Shown piece after piece: positions 54,427 to 62,656 of a stretch of 64,000 bases of DNA. Below the pieces are notes generated by a model. That model searched no databases, had not been told where the DNA came from, and saw only the letters and a program-made list of their open reading frames with translations. Source of the DNA: Desulfuromusa sp. Its GTDB lineage: Bacteria > Desulfobacterota > Desulfuromonadia > Desulfuromonadales > Geopsychrobacteraceae. Position 1 is the stretch's first letter. Each line of letters begins with the position of its first letter. The stretch is taken from the NCBI GenBank assembly GCA_016744595.1, contig JADGEB010000009.1:1-64000 (forward strand), given 5' to 3'. The position numbers and the translations under genes are program-made.

Positions 54427-55376
54427 TGAGTACGGAAGACCTAAAAAATCAAGCAACAAATAAAGCAGACGAGCAGGAACCAACCATCAGTCGTCGATAT
54501 TTTCTTGCCGGGACAGCTTGTCTATCGGTCACTACTGCCATTGCGCTATCTCCCCTACTCAATGCTGAAGAAGTCCCTTCTGGGGATGATTTCATCCAAA
54601 AACACTACAAAGAGTTGAGCAAAGAAGACAAAAAGGAAATTTTTGCCAAACTTGAGTCAAATATAAATAAGCAATATGGAGTGGCAGCAACAATTTCTGA
54701 TCCACAACCTTTGGAGGGGGTTGAGTTCGCCTACGTTCTCAACCTTGGTCGCTGTATCGGCTGCCGAAAATGTGTCTATGCATGTATGGATGAAAACAAT
54801 CAGTCCAGGAGTCCGCAAAAACAATATATCCGCGTCATGAAGATGAAAAAAGGGACTATCAATTTAGAAACATCTAGCCATGACTATCCGGAAAAAGAGG
54901 CATCTAGCAAAGATCACTTTTATATGCCAGTTGCTTGCCAGCAATGCCGCGAACCAAAGTGTATAGAAGTTTGTCCAGTGAAAGCCACTTGGAAAGAAAA
55001 AGATGGCATCGTTGTCGTTGATTATAACTGGTGCATCGGTTGTCGATACTGTGAAGCTGCTTGCCCTTATCATGCACGACGCTTTAATTTTGCCAAGCCT
55101 CAGGTTCCAGCCAAAGATATCAACCCTGATATGGGCTATCTATCAAATAGACCACGCTATATGGGGGTCATGGAAAAATGTACGTTTTGCCTCCATAAAA
55201 CCAGGCGTGGAGAGTATCCGTCCTGCATGGAAGTCTGTCCAACAGGATCACGTAAATTTGGCAACATCAGAGATCCGGAGAGTGAAGTCCGAAAAATAAT
55301 CGAGCAGGAAAGAGTCTTTGTTCTTAAGCAGGAAGTCGGAACTTTACCTAAGTTTTATTACACCTTTGCTAAATAG
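54426..55376 (+). CDS. Tat-exported 4Fe-4S ferredoxin-like subunit (NrfC/DsrO/PsrB family)
   Basis: A 316-residue iron-sulfur protein. A twin-arginine signal (ISRRYFLAGTACLSVTTAIA, about 22-41) points to folded export to the periplasm. Four [4Fe-4S] cluster motifs are visible: CIGCRKCVYAC, CQQCREPKCIEVC, CIGCRYCEAAC, and CTFC with a long spacer to CMEVC. It transfers electrons between the NrfD-like quinone-interacting subunit and the cytochromes encoded in the operon. Confidence 0.92.
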   Translation: MSTEDLKNQATNKADEQEPTISRRYFLAGTACLSVTTAIALSPLLNAEEVPSGDDFIQKHYKELSKEDKKEIFAKLESNINKQYGVAATISDPQPLEGVEFAYVLNLGRCIGCRKCVYACMDENNQSRSPQKQYIRVMKMKKGTINLETSSHDYPEKEASSKDHFYMPVACQQCREPKCIEVCPVKATWKEKDGIVVVDYNWCIGCRYCEAACPYHARRFNFAKPQVPAKDINPDMGYLSNRPRYMGVMEKCTFCLHKTRRGEYPSCMEVCPTGSRKFGNIRDPESEVRKIIEQERVFVLKQEVGTLPKFYYTFAK

Positions 55377-55426
55377 TTGACCGAAACAGATTTATGTCTG
55401 TCAACAACCATCAAAAGGGTTAAGCA

Positions 55427-56641
55427 ATGAAAACAGGTTCTCCAAATGTTATTAGTGATCTGGCGAAAACAGTACTTATCGGCAACCGTACTTATGCCGT
55501 CTGGATGTTTGCACTGATCGCCATCAGCATGCTCGGGCTTAATGCCTTCAGTCGCCAATTGGCTTATGGCCTTTATACAACGGGCATGGGAGATGAAGTC
55601 TCGTGGGGATTATACATTTCAAACTTCGCATTTTTAGTTGGCATGGCTGCAGCAGCAGTCATGATGGTCATCCCGGCTTATATATTTAAAGATGAAGAAA
55701 TCCACAAAGTTGTCATTTTTACTGAACTCTGGGCGATTGCAGCCCTTATCATGTGTCTCCTTTTTGTCACTGCCGACATAGGTCGTCCCGACCGCCTCTG
55801 GCATATGTTTCCCGTGATAGGAGTCTTCAACTGGCCGACATCGATGTTAACCTGGGATGTCCTGGTTCTGAATGGCTACCTATTCCTCAACCTCTATGTT
55901 TGCGGTTACGTTCTCTATAAGAAATATACCGGGCAAAAACTGGTAGCACGCCATTACGTACCTATAGTTTTCCTTGCTATTGCTTGGGCTCCATTGATTC
56001 ACACTATCACAGCTTTTTTATTTCAGGGATTAGGAGCCAGACCCTTCTGGCACAGCGGTTTAATCGCCCCTCGTTTTCTCGCTTCGGCTTTTGCTGCCGG
56101 ACCAGCATTTATTATACTCGTATTCAAAATCATGGATCACTACAAGTGCTGCACAATCCACAAAGACGTTATCGCTAAAATTCGAATTATTGTCACCGTC
56201 AGTCTCCTCGTTAATCTGTTATTGGTCGGCTCAGAGTTATTTACTGAACTTTATTCGGGTTCGGAACATTCTATCCATTTAAGCTTTCTACTCGGCTTTC
56301 ATGGAAAAAGCGTCCTGGCTCCCTGGATTTGGTCTGCAATTGTTCTGAACGTTATAGCTGCTACCATTTTACTTTTGCCAGCCAGACAGAACCCACGATT
56401 CTTAACTGTTGCCTGTGTCATGATTATTGTCGGAATCTGGGTTGAAAAGGGGCTCGGCTTCGTTATCTCCGGATTCATCCCAACACCCCTTGGCGATTTT
56501 GTTCAATACCAACCAACACTTAATGAATTAATGGTTTGCTTTGGAATTTTAGCTTTTGGGCTGTTGATTTACACGGCACTGCTGAAGATTGCAGTACCAA
56601 TTATCAATGGTCAACTTATCCAGAAAAAGAATAACGATTAA
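55427..56641 (+). CDS. NrfD/PsrC-family membrane quinone oxidoreductase subunit
   Basis: A 404-residue integral membrane protein with about 9-10 helices. SWGLYISNFAFLVGMAAAAV is the characteristic start of NrfD-family proteins (GLY/W-x-F motif), and DIGRPDRLWHMFPVIGVFNW the usual loop between helices; RHYVPIVFLAIAWAPLIH is another conserved region. It probably oxidises menaquinol (or reduces quinone) in exchange with the FeS subunit encoded upstream. It is 50 bp after that gene. Confidence 0.9.
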   Translation: MKTGSPNVISDLAKTVLIGNRTYAVWMFALIAISMLGLNAFSRQLAYGLYTTGMGDEVSWGLYISNFAFLVGMAAAAVMMVIPAYIFKDEEIHKVVIFTELWAIAALIMCLLFVTADIGRPDRLWHMFPVIGVFNWPTSMLTWDVLVLNGYLFLNLYVCGYVLYKKYTGQKLVARHYVPIVFLAIAWAPLIHTITAFLFQGLGARPFWHSGLIAPRFLASAFAAGPAFIILVFKIMDHYKCCTIHKDVIAKIRIIVTVSLLVNLLLVGSELFTELYSGSEHSIHLSFLLGFHGKSVLAPWIWSAIVLNVIAATILLLPARQNPRFLTVACVMIIVGIWVEKGLGFVISGFIPTPLGDFVQYQPTLNELMVCFGILAFGLLIYTALLKIAVPIINGQLIQKKNND

Positions 56642-56734
56642 ATGACTGCCAACTATCTAATGCTTCCCCCTGATTAAATATCTTGATTTCAGGTGGGATA
56701 ATTTCACAACCAGCACCAGAAAAGGGAGGTAAAT

Positions 56735-59098
56735 GTGCAAAAAAACATGTTGATGTTCCTACTGGCCAGTGTGGTCATCTTCAGCTTTGGTTCCATGGCA
56801 TATGCGGGTGGAGGATGTACGACCACCGATTGCCATGCAGGGCTAGAAGAGATCGTCCCGACAGATCTGCCAATGTCTCAACAGCTCAAAATGAACGGTC
56901 AGATGCATGGTGACCCGGATGGCTGTGTTATGTGTCATGGTGGCAATCCAACAGCAACTAAAAAAGAAGAAGCACATAAGGGCGTTCCGGCCACATTAAG
57001 AATGGCACCAGGTCCAAAGGACTATTATCCCGATCCAGGTTCAATCTGGATTTCAGATAATACCTGTGGTATCTGTCATGTCGGATATACCTACCGAGCT
57101 AAAACCTCTCTGATGAATACTGAAGCAGGAAAAATTTCAGGCAATATGCATACTTGGGGCTTTGAGGAGACCGCAAACTTTAAGAACCCATGGGGAAATT
57201 ATGCGATCACAGATCAAGATGGCCAAACCCCAATGATCGGAACTAAAGCTTATAAGAGCTACATGAAAGATCAAATCAGCATGTATCCTAATCAGTATCC
57301 CAAAAAACTGGATCTGATGCCGAACCCTAGCGTTGAAGAAGTTAAAAAAGATCCAAAGAAAGCTGCATTTGCTTATCAACGTCAAGACTGTAACCGCTGT
57401 CACATCGGAGTTCGTGGTCGTGAAAAGCGCGGCGACTACCGTGGAATGGGTTGCTCAGCCTGTCATATTCTCTATAGTAATGATGGATACTACGAAGGAA
57501 AAGACAAGAGTATCAAACCCGACGAAAAGGGACATATGCTCAAGCATCAAATCATCGGGAATCGAAAAACTGGAGGAATCCCTGTTGAAACCTGTAGCTC
57601 TTGTCATAACCGTGGAAAACGTATCGGTGTCTCATTCCAGGGTCTGATGGAATTCCCATATGGGTCTCCTTTCAATGAAACCGGTGGAAAACAACCGAAA
57701 CTACACACTAAAAAATACATGTTCGTTTCTGATGATCTACATCATCAGCAAAAAAGTCGTAAAGGAAATCCAGAGGGCGGCCTCCTTTGTCAAGATTGCC
57801 ATACCAGTATTGATATGCACGGTGATGGCAACATTCACGGCACAACAATGGGTCAAGTAGAGATCGAATGTACTGATTGTCACGGCACCCCCAAAAAATA
57901 TCCATGGGAACTCCCTATCGGTTATGGCGACGAGTTTGGTAAAAAGGCTCAAACTGAAGCTCGTGGTACCGCCGAAAAGTTGTTGATTGTGGGTCAACAG
58001 TTTGGTTACCCCTACGCTGTTGAAGATGGTTTCCTTCTGTCAGCACGCGGAAATCCACTGGGTAACGTTGTGCGCCGCGGAAACAAAGTCATTGTTCACT
58101 CTGCCACCGGCAATGATTTTGAAGTACCAGATCTAAAGGGTCTCGCTCTTGGCAACAAATGGAAAGATCCATCAGCTGAAGTTGCTATGAGTGCCGTCAG
58201 TGGTCACCTGGAAAAATTGGAGTGCTACACATGCCACGCCTCCTGGGCACCACAATGTTATGGCTGCCATGTCAAGGTTGACTACAGTAACGACAAAAAT
58301 GGCAAACAAAAAGGTGGAACAGACTGGATTGCATCCGGTAACAGCCACGATTCACAAGGACAGACAGCTGAATCAAAGCTTGGCGCTAAAGGCATTTTCA
58401 CCTCAGGAAAACCAATGGAAAGCCGCTCTTACTTACGCTGGGAAGACCCCGTTCTTGGAATCGGCGGTGAAGGCAGAGTGACGCCATTAATGCCTGGATG
58501 TCAGGTTGTTTACACTGTTATTGATGATACAGGTGCTGTTATCGCCAACAATATGATTGCTGATGCGCCAGACGAAGCAAAATATGTTGGTCAGGAGCAT
58601 GTTCCACTAGCAATCGACATGTCTCCAGTCCAGCCACACACTGCTCAGCGTCAGGCTCGCACCTGTGAAAGCTGCCATGGTAATGCCAAGGTTGCAGGTT
58701 TAGGCATTGGCAATGGGACATTTAGCAACCAACAAAACAAAGATGTTGTCTTTGATTTGATGAATGCGAAGACCGGTGAAATAATTCCTGAAAAATATAC
58801 GGTTCAAATTCAGGCAATACCAAAACTGGACTTTGACTGGTCACAAATTGTAACACGCGATGGAACCCAACTTGCGACCGTCGGAAGTCACTGGCCACTC
58901 AGCCGCGCGTTTAACAAGGAAGAGATTGACACCTTCATGCGGACTGGAACCTGCATGGGTTGTCACCAGAACATGAGTAAGATGGAGCTTTGGGAAAAGG
59001 TCAGCAAAGAAGGCAAGCTTGACTACAAGAAACATCAAGACCTAATGAGCGAAATGCTCAAAAATATGGCTAAAAATGCTCCTATAACAAAGAAATAA
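56735..59098 (+). CDS. Twelve-haem cytochrome c
   Basis: A 787-residue periplasmic or outer-surface cytochrome. The start is GTG at 56735, with GGGAGG six bases upstream; a signal peptide ends at AYA (about residue 25). I count 11 CxxCH sites (CVMCH, CGICH, CNRCH, CSACH, CSSCH, CQDCH, CTDCH, CYTCH, CYGCH, CESCH, CMGCH) plus one unusual CTTTDCH near the start, a C-x4-CH haem site as in some high-molecular-weight cytochromes. It is probably the terminal electron partner of the quinol-oxidising complex encoded upstream. Substrate unknown. Confidence 0.9.
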   Translation: MQKNMLMFLLASVVIFSFGSMAYAGGGCTTTDCHAGLEEIVPTDLPMSQQLKMNGQMHGDPDGCVMCHGGNPTATKKEEAHKGVPATLRMAPGPKDYYPDPGSIWISDNTCGICHVGYTYRAKTSLMNTEAGKISGNMHTWGFEETANFKNPWGNYAITDQDGQTPMIGTKAYKSYMKDQISMYPNQYPKKLDLMPNPSVEEVKKDPKKAAFAYQRQDCNRCHIGVRGREKRGDYRGMGCSACHILYSNDGYYEGKDKSIKPDEKGHMLKHQIIGNRKTGGIPVETCSSCHNRGKRIGVSFQGLMEFPYGSPFNETGGKQPKLHTKKYMFVSDDLHHQQKSRKGNPEGGLLCQDCHTSIDMHGDGNIHGTTMGQVEIECTDCHGTPKKYPWELPIGYGDEFGKKAQTEARGTAEKLLIVGQQFGYPYAVEDGFLLSARGNPLGNVVRRGNKVIVHSATGNDFEVPDLKGLALGNKWKDPSAEVAMSAVSGHLEKLECYTCHASWAPQCYGCHVKVDYSNDKNGKQKGGTDWIASGNSHDSQGQTAESKLGAKGIFTSGKPMESRSYLRWEDPVLGIGGEGRVTPLMPGCQVVYTVIDDTGAVIANNMIADAPDEAKYVGQEHVPLAIDMSPVQPHTAQRQARTCESCHGNAKVAGLGIGNGTFSNQQNKDVVFDLMNAKTGEIIPEKYTVQIQAIPKLDFDWSQIVTRDGTQLATVGSHWPLSRAFNKEEIDTFMRTGTCMGCHQNMSKMELWEKVSKEGKLDYKKHQDLMSEMLKNMAKNAPITKK

Positions 59099-59126
59099 TC
59101 AGAAAGAAGAAGCTCTTTCTTTCATT

Positions 59127-59156
59127 CCCCGGCAGCAGCAGCTGCCGGGGATTTTT
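59127..59156 (+). terminator. Strong intrinsic terminator of the cytochrome operon
   Basis: A perfect 10-bp stem, CCCCGGCAGC (59127-59136) with GCTGCCGGGG (59141-59150), loop AGCA, followed by ATTTTTC. It is 29 bp after the stop of the twelve-haem cytochrome gene. Confidence 0.92.
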
Positions 59157-59161
59157 CTTCA

Positions 59162-59644
59162 TTGCCACAGCGAAAGTTTACTAATTTGAACTTACTACTC
59201 ATAAGACTGATTGCATCTGTTGAAATTTTTGGCGCCATCTGGGGTCTTGTTATAATGCTTTTCAGAATGTTTGATGTTCTGGACAATCTTCAATTCATCA
59301 TCTACATGCTGATCTATTTGATTCCCTTTACCTTAAGCCTGATTGCTGGTGCTTTGTTGATAAAGAGACAGAAAGCAGGCTTAAATTTGTCCTTGGCTGT
59401 ACAGTTGTTACAAACCCCCTACTTTGCTCTAAACGGTCTCTATTACTCTTTTATCTCAGGTTTGTTGCTTGGAGTCAGAGTCAGCTTTCTCGAAGGAATA
59501 CAAAATTACAATTTTAATTTCAGTTTTGGGGGATATTGCCAGATACAAACGGGACTACCACAAGAAATAACAGCGGTTGGTATTAATGTTTTTGCCCTTA
59601 TTGCATTTTGTTTTTTACTGGTAAACAGACTTAAGAAAAAGTGA
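59162..59644 (+). CDS. Small multi-pass membrane protein, unknown
   Basis: A 160-residue hydrophobic protein with about four membrane segments (LIRLIASVEIFGAIWGLVIML, IIYMLIYLIPFTLSLIAGALL, and C-terminal INVFALIAFCFLLV). It does not resemble a family I know. The start is TTG at 59162, just after the terminator hairpin, with no Shine-Dalgarno; so expression is uncertain. It converges on the HAD phosphatase gene. Confidence 0.5.
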   Translation: MPQRKFTNLNLLLIRLIASVEIFGAIWGLVIMLFRMFDVLDNLQFIIYMLIYLIPFTLSLIAGALLIKRQKAGLNLSLAVQLLQTPYFALNGLYYSFISGLLLGVRVSFLEGIQNYNFNFSFGGYCQIQTGLPQEITAVGINVFALIAFCFLLVNRLKKK

Positions 59645-59678
59645 AATAAGCTGTGAATAAATGAAACAGTTTTTTCCC

Positions 59679-60302
59679 TTAAACAGACGAAAGATAGTCC
59701 CACAATTCCAAATGATTTGAATAGGAAATCACTCCCGAGACCCCACCACCATATCCAGCAAATTGAATATTTGCATCGCCCGCAGCTAACTTATCTAACT
59801 CAGAGTCCCCAATAAACAGACAATTTTCCGGATTAACACTGAGTTTTTCTGCTGCGAGCAGCAACATATCGGGAGCAGGTTTAGGATGCTCTACATCATG
59901 ACTGGTGACAACGGCTGAAAAGTAACTGTAGAGATCAAAATGATCAAGAATTGCCAAAACACTTTTGCCCCGATTTGTTGCAACTGCCAATGGATACTGA
60001 TTAGAGAGTTGCTCTAACAATTCTACCAGATTCTCTTCCTGATCCATGTCTGGAATAAATTCCCGATAGTCTAAAGTTGCAGCAAAACTGAGAGCTAGCG
60101 ATATATCTTCTTCACGCAGAAGATTTTTTAATACGTTCGGCGAACTGGCAGTATGGCATAAATGAGCCAGATCTCTCTGTTCAGTAGAAACAAGAGGGTA
60201 TGCAAATTCCTCGAGAATCCGATTATAGTACGCTAGGTTGGCCTTCCGGCTTTCAAACATCACTCCATCGCAATCAAAAATCACTGCATCGATTCGACTC
60301 AT
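59679..60302 (-). CDS. HAD-superfamily hydrolase (phosphoglycolate-phosphatase-like)
   Basis: A 207-residue HAD subfamily I enzyme. Motif I is AVIFDCDGVMFESRKA; motif II is AVATNRGKSVL; the lysine is in EHPKPAPDMLL; motif IV is FIGDSELDKLAAGDA. The helical cap (about 15-80) is of the PGP / beta-phosphoglucomutase type. Substrate cannot be told. Its ATG overlaps the lgt stop (ATGA). Confidence 0.85.
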   Translation of the reverse strand: MSRIDAVIFDCDGVMFESRKANLAYYNRILEEFAYPLVSTEQRDLAHLCHTASSPNVLKNLLREEDISLALSFAATLDYREFIPDMDQEENLVELLEQLSNQYPLAVATNRGKSVLAILDHFDLYSYFSAVVTSHDVEHPKPAPDMLLLAAEKLSVNPENCLFIGDSELDKLAAGDANIQFAGYGGGVSGVISYSNHLELWDYLSSV

Positions 60303-61078
60303 GGCATATTCCTCTTCAGCACATAAAACAAGCCACCCAAACCAATTAAGATCATCGGAACAGATAGCAATTGCCCCATCGTAGCCCCTCCCCAGAGAAA
60401 ACCAAGATGACTATCGGGCTGGCGTAAAAACTCAACAAGAAAGCGAAAAATCCCATATAAAAAAACAAAACTAAAAGCAGGAATACCGCGACGGGCTTCA
60501 GAACGATGTAGAAGATAGATCAGAACAAACAACAAGAGCCCCTCAAGACCTGCCTCATAAAGTTGACTCGGATGGCGCGGCAATGAACCTCCGCCCGGAA
60601 AAACAATTCCCCAGGAGTAGTCAGTTACCCTCCCCCAGAGTTCCGCATTGATGAAGTTACCAATACGCCCAAACAAGAGTCCAATCGGAACAGCAGATAC
60701 AGCTAAATCACCAATCAGCAGAAGTGACAAGTTTTGGCGCCAACAAAAAAGTAACAGAACGATCAGAACCCCAAGAAGTCCACCATGAAAGCTCATTCCC
60801 CCTTCCCAGACGTAAAATATCTCAAGAGGATGACGCAAATAATAACTGGAGTTGTAAAACAAGGTATAGCCAAGCCGACCACCAATAACAACACCAAGAA
60901 CGGCGTAAAACAACAGATCAGAGATAACTTCTTTTTTGATTGGCATATCACGGAGCTTGACAACGTGACACATCATAAAGTAACCACCAATAAAACCCAG
61001 CAGGTACATCATTCCGTACCAACGAACTGCAAGTGGACCAATGCTGAATATAATCGGGTCAATTTGTGGAAAATTCAT
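60299..61078 (-). CDS. lgt: Prolipoprotein diacylglyceryl transferase
   Basis: A 259-residue membrane enzyme with seven helices. RWYGMMYLLGFIGGYFMM is the N-terminal signature; GGRLGYTLFYN, SFHGGLLGVL (HGG loop) and the Lgt signature GRIGNFINAELWGRVTD (about 132-148) are all present. It adds diacylglycerol to lipobox cysteines, for example in the dppA-like, TPR and LolB-like lipoproteins of this window. It overlaps the pseudouridine synthase gene by 20 bp. Confidence 0.96.
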   Translation of the reverse strand: MNFPQIDPIIFSIGPLAVRWYGMMYLLGFIGGYFMMCHVVKLRDMPIKKEVISDLLFYAVLGVVIGGRLGYTLFYNSSYYLRHPLEIFYVWEGGMSFHGGLLGVLIVLLLFCWRQNLSLLLIGDLAVSAVPIGLLFGRIGNFINAELWGRVTDYSWGIVFPGGGSLPRHPSQLYEAGLEGLLLFVLIYLLHRSEARRGIPAFSFVFLYGIFRFLVEFLRQPDSHLGFLWGGATMGQLLSVPMILIGLGGLFYVLKRNMP

Positions 61079-62000
61079 AAGTGTTCTTTCTCAGCATATT
61101 TATAATATTTTGCATATCTTCTGGAACAGGAACAGTAAAGTCTAAATCCTGATTCAGCACGGGGTGCTGAAAAGAAATCTTTTCAGCATGCAGGAATGGT
61201 CGTAGAATTTTTCTTCCGGCGACAAGCAAATCACCTCCATAGCGTTGATCACCCACCAATGGGCAATTTTGCTCTGCCATATGAGCGCGAATCTGATGGG
61301 AACGACCCGTTAATATTTCGACATCCAACAGTGAATAGTCTGCCAGTCTTTCAACCAACTTAAATCTGGTAATGGCTTCCTTACCACCCTTTTCAACAGA
61401 TTTGACTCGATTTTCCTTTCTAGAGCGTGCTAGAAATGATTTCATTTCACCTTGTTCCAATTCAGGGGTGCCATGAACCAAAGCAAGATAGCCCTTCTTG
61501 ACCTCATGTTCCAGAAAAATCCGCGTCATCTCCTTATGTGAACGAGGATGAATTGAAAAAACAATAACTCCAGATGTGCCACGATCCAAACGCTGAACCA
61601 TACCAATTTCAGCTTTCTTGTGCAGGCGAAAGGGATCTTTAAGATGCCATTGCAGTGCCTCAAACAAAGTTCCCTTAAAGCGTGCATGGGTTGGTTGGGT
61701 ATCAACTAGAGCTGGCTTATTTAAAACAATAATGTATTGATCCTGAAATAGGATATCTTGTTCTGAAATCCGATAAGGATCTAAAGGTAACTGATCAATA
61801 TAAACTTCCACCGAATCACCGTTATGAATGGATGTTGAGCAACTTCTCACCCTTCGGCCATTGATATGAACCCCTCCAAGATCGACAATTTTTTTTGCCT
61901 GAGTCCTGGACAATTCTATAGAGGATTTGGCCAAATATTGATCAAGTCTCAGACCAACCTCTTCAAGAGTTACCTGTAAACGATGGATTGTCCACTTCAT
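61059..62000 (-). CDS. RluA-family pseudouridine synthase
   Basis: A 313-residue RNA-modifying enzyme: an S4 RNA-binding domain (RLDQYLAKSSIELSRTQAKK, about 18-37, then GGVHINGRRV), then the catalytic domain with the Asp in MVQRLDRGTSGVIVFS (about 135-150), VHGTPELEQGEM and LTGRSHQIRAHMA. It is of the RluD/RluC type; the exact uridine target is not visible. It starts 55 bp upstream of the divergent 6S RNA promoter. Confidence 0.92.
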   Translation of the reverse strand: MKWTIHRLQVTLEEVGLRLDQYLAKSSIELSRTQAKKIVDLGGVHINGRRVRSCSTSIHNGDSVEVYIDQLPLDPYRISEQDILFQDQYIIVLNKPALVDTQPTHARFKGTLFEALQWHLKDPFRLHKKAEIGMVQRLDRGTSGVIVFSIHPRSHKEMTRIFLEHEVKKGYLALVHGTPELEQGEMKSFLARSRKENRVKSVEKGGKEAITRFKLVERLADYSLLDVEILTGRSHQIRAHMAEQNCPLVGDQRYGGDLLVAGRKILRPFLHAEKISFQHPVLNQDLDFTVPVPEDMQNIINMLRKNTYEFSTN

Positions 62001-62054
62001 CAGCTTAAATGCCCATTAATTACGATATAGTATTTATAGAATCTAATTTTAGAC

Positions 62055-62082
62055 TTGACTTAAACCGTAAAATTGCTATTAT
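62055..62082 (+). promoter_or_regulatory. Sigma-70 promoter of the 6S RNA gene
   Basis: TTGACT (62055-62060), 16 bp, TATTAT (62077-62082). Both hexamers are close to consensus. The predicted transcription start is at about 62089, just before the RNA structure described next. Confidence 0.7.
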
Positions 62083-62088
62083 CAAGTC

Positions 62089-62282
62089 ACGAAACAGTTC
62101 TTTGAATTTCTGGGGTGCACGGGGTGATTTTGATCCCTTGACCAACGTTTTTTTGACCTGTCGTTATGTGAAAAGGTGGTGTGCAAGCCTGCCCATGAGC
62201 AGGACGCCTAAAGCTTTTTCCGTAGACAACTTTATTGTTCAGGTCATCCGCACAGAATCATACCGGCATCCTGGAGACCATT
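62089..62282 (+). ncRNA. ssrS: 6S RNA
   Basis: No protein-coding gene fits this gap. The sequence folds like 6S RNA: a closing stem (62107-62118 with 62266-62277, TTTCTGGGGTGC with GCATCCTGGAGA), a long open middle, and an apical stem-loop (AGGTG 62174-62178 with CGCCT 62205-62209; CCTGC 62188-62192 with GCAGG 62199-62203). The apical part (GGTG..GCA.GC..., then GCCTAAA) and the 3' end (CGGCAT-C-TGGAGA) agree with what I recall of E. coli 6S. Length, about 190 nt, promoter and terminator also fit. It mimics an open promoter and binds sigma-70 RNA polymerase in stationary phase. Identification is from memory of consensus, not from a search. Confidence 0.8.
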
Positions 62283-62287
62283 CCATA

Positions 62288-62325
62288 AAAAAAGACCCTG
62301 AAGCTACTTCAGGGTCTTTTTCTTT
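62288..62325 (+). terminator. Terminator of 6S RNA, also usable by ihfB
   Basis: A long near-perfect stem, AAAAGACCCTGAAG with CTTCAGGGTCTTTT (62290-62320), loop CTA, with a T-tract after it on the plus strand and an A-tract before it (T-tract on the minus strand). It can end both the 6S transcript and the convergent ihfB transcript, whose stop is 28 bp away. Confidence 0.9.
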
Positions 62326-62347
62326 TCTGTTTAAATTTGAGCTACTA

Positions 62348-62626
62348 TTATTCATCAACCCGATCACGCAATTCCTTACCTGTTTTAAAAAAAGGCGTCT
62401 TACGCGATGGGATTTTAACCAACTCACCACTCTTGGGATTCCTTGCCTCACGAGCGTCACGTTCGCGCACCGAGAAAGAACCAAAACCACGAATTTCAAC
62501 ACGATCACCTTGAGCAAGAGCATTTTCTATCCCGCCAAAAATCAGATTTATGACCGTTTCGGCATCCCTTTTATTAAGAATTTCATGCCCATCAGAAAGT
62601 TGCTCAATCAATTCACTTTTTGTCAT
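62348..62626 (-). CDS. ihfB: Integration host factor subunit beta
   Basis: A 92-residue HU/IHF protein. TKSELIEQLSDGHEILNKRD starts the helical part; RVEIRGFGSFSVRERDAREA followed by RNPKSGE covers the DNA-binding arm, and IPSRKTPFFKTGKELRDRV closes the fold. The arm with the proline-containing tip (RNPKSG) is typical of IHF. It bends DNA, which is important at sigma-54 promoters such as the one at 53594. It follows sppA as in related genomes. Confidence 0.92.
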   Translation of the reverse strand: MTKSELIEQLSDGHEILNKRDAETVINLIFGGIENALAQGDRVEIRGFGSFSVRERDAREARNPKSGELVKIPSRKTPFFKTGKELRDRVDE

Positions 62627-62656
62627 CTTTACCTTCCATACTCTTCAAGAAAAACA

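Noticed and set aside
56683-56913. Plus-strand frame at the start of the twelve-haem cytochrome gene
   Set aside because: It is an alternative frame overlapping the signal peptide and first haem sites; the GTG start with GGGAGG gives the real protein.
62219-62260. Possible SRP RNA fragment because of TTCAGGTCA
   Set aside because: The conserved GGAAGGAAGCAGC part of SRP RNA is absent; the whole region fits 6S RNA better.
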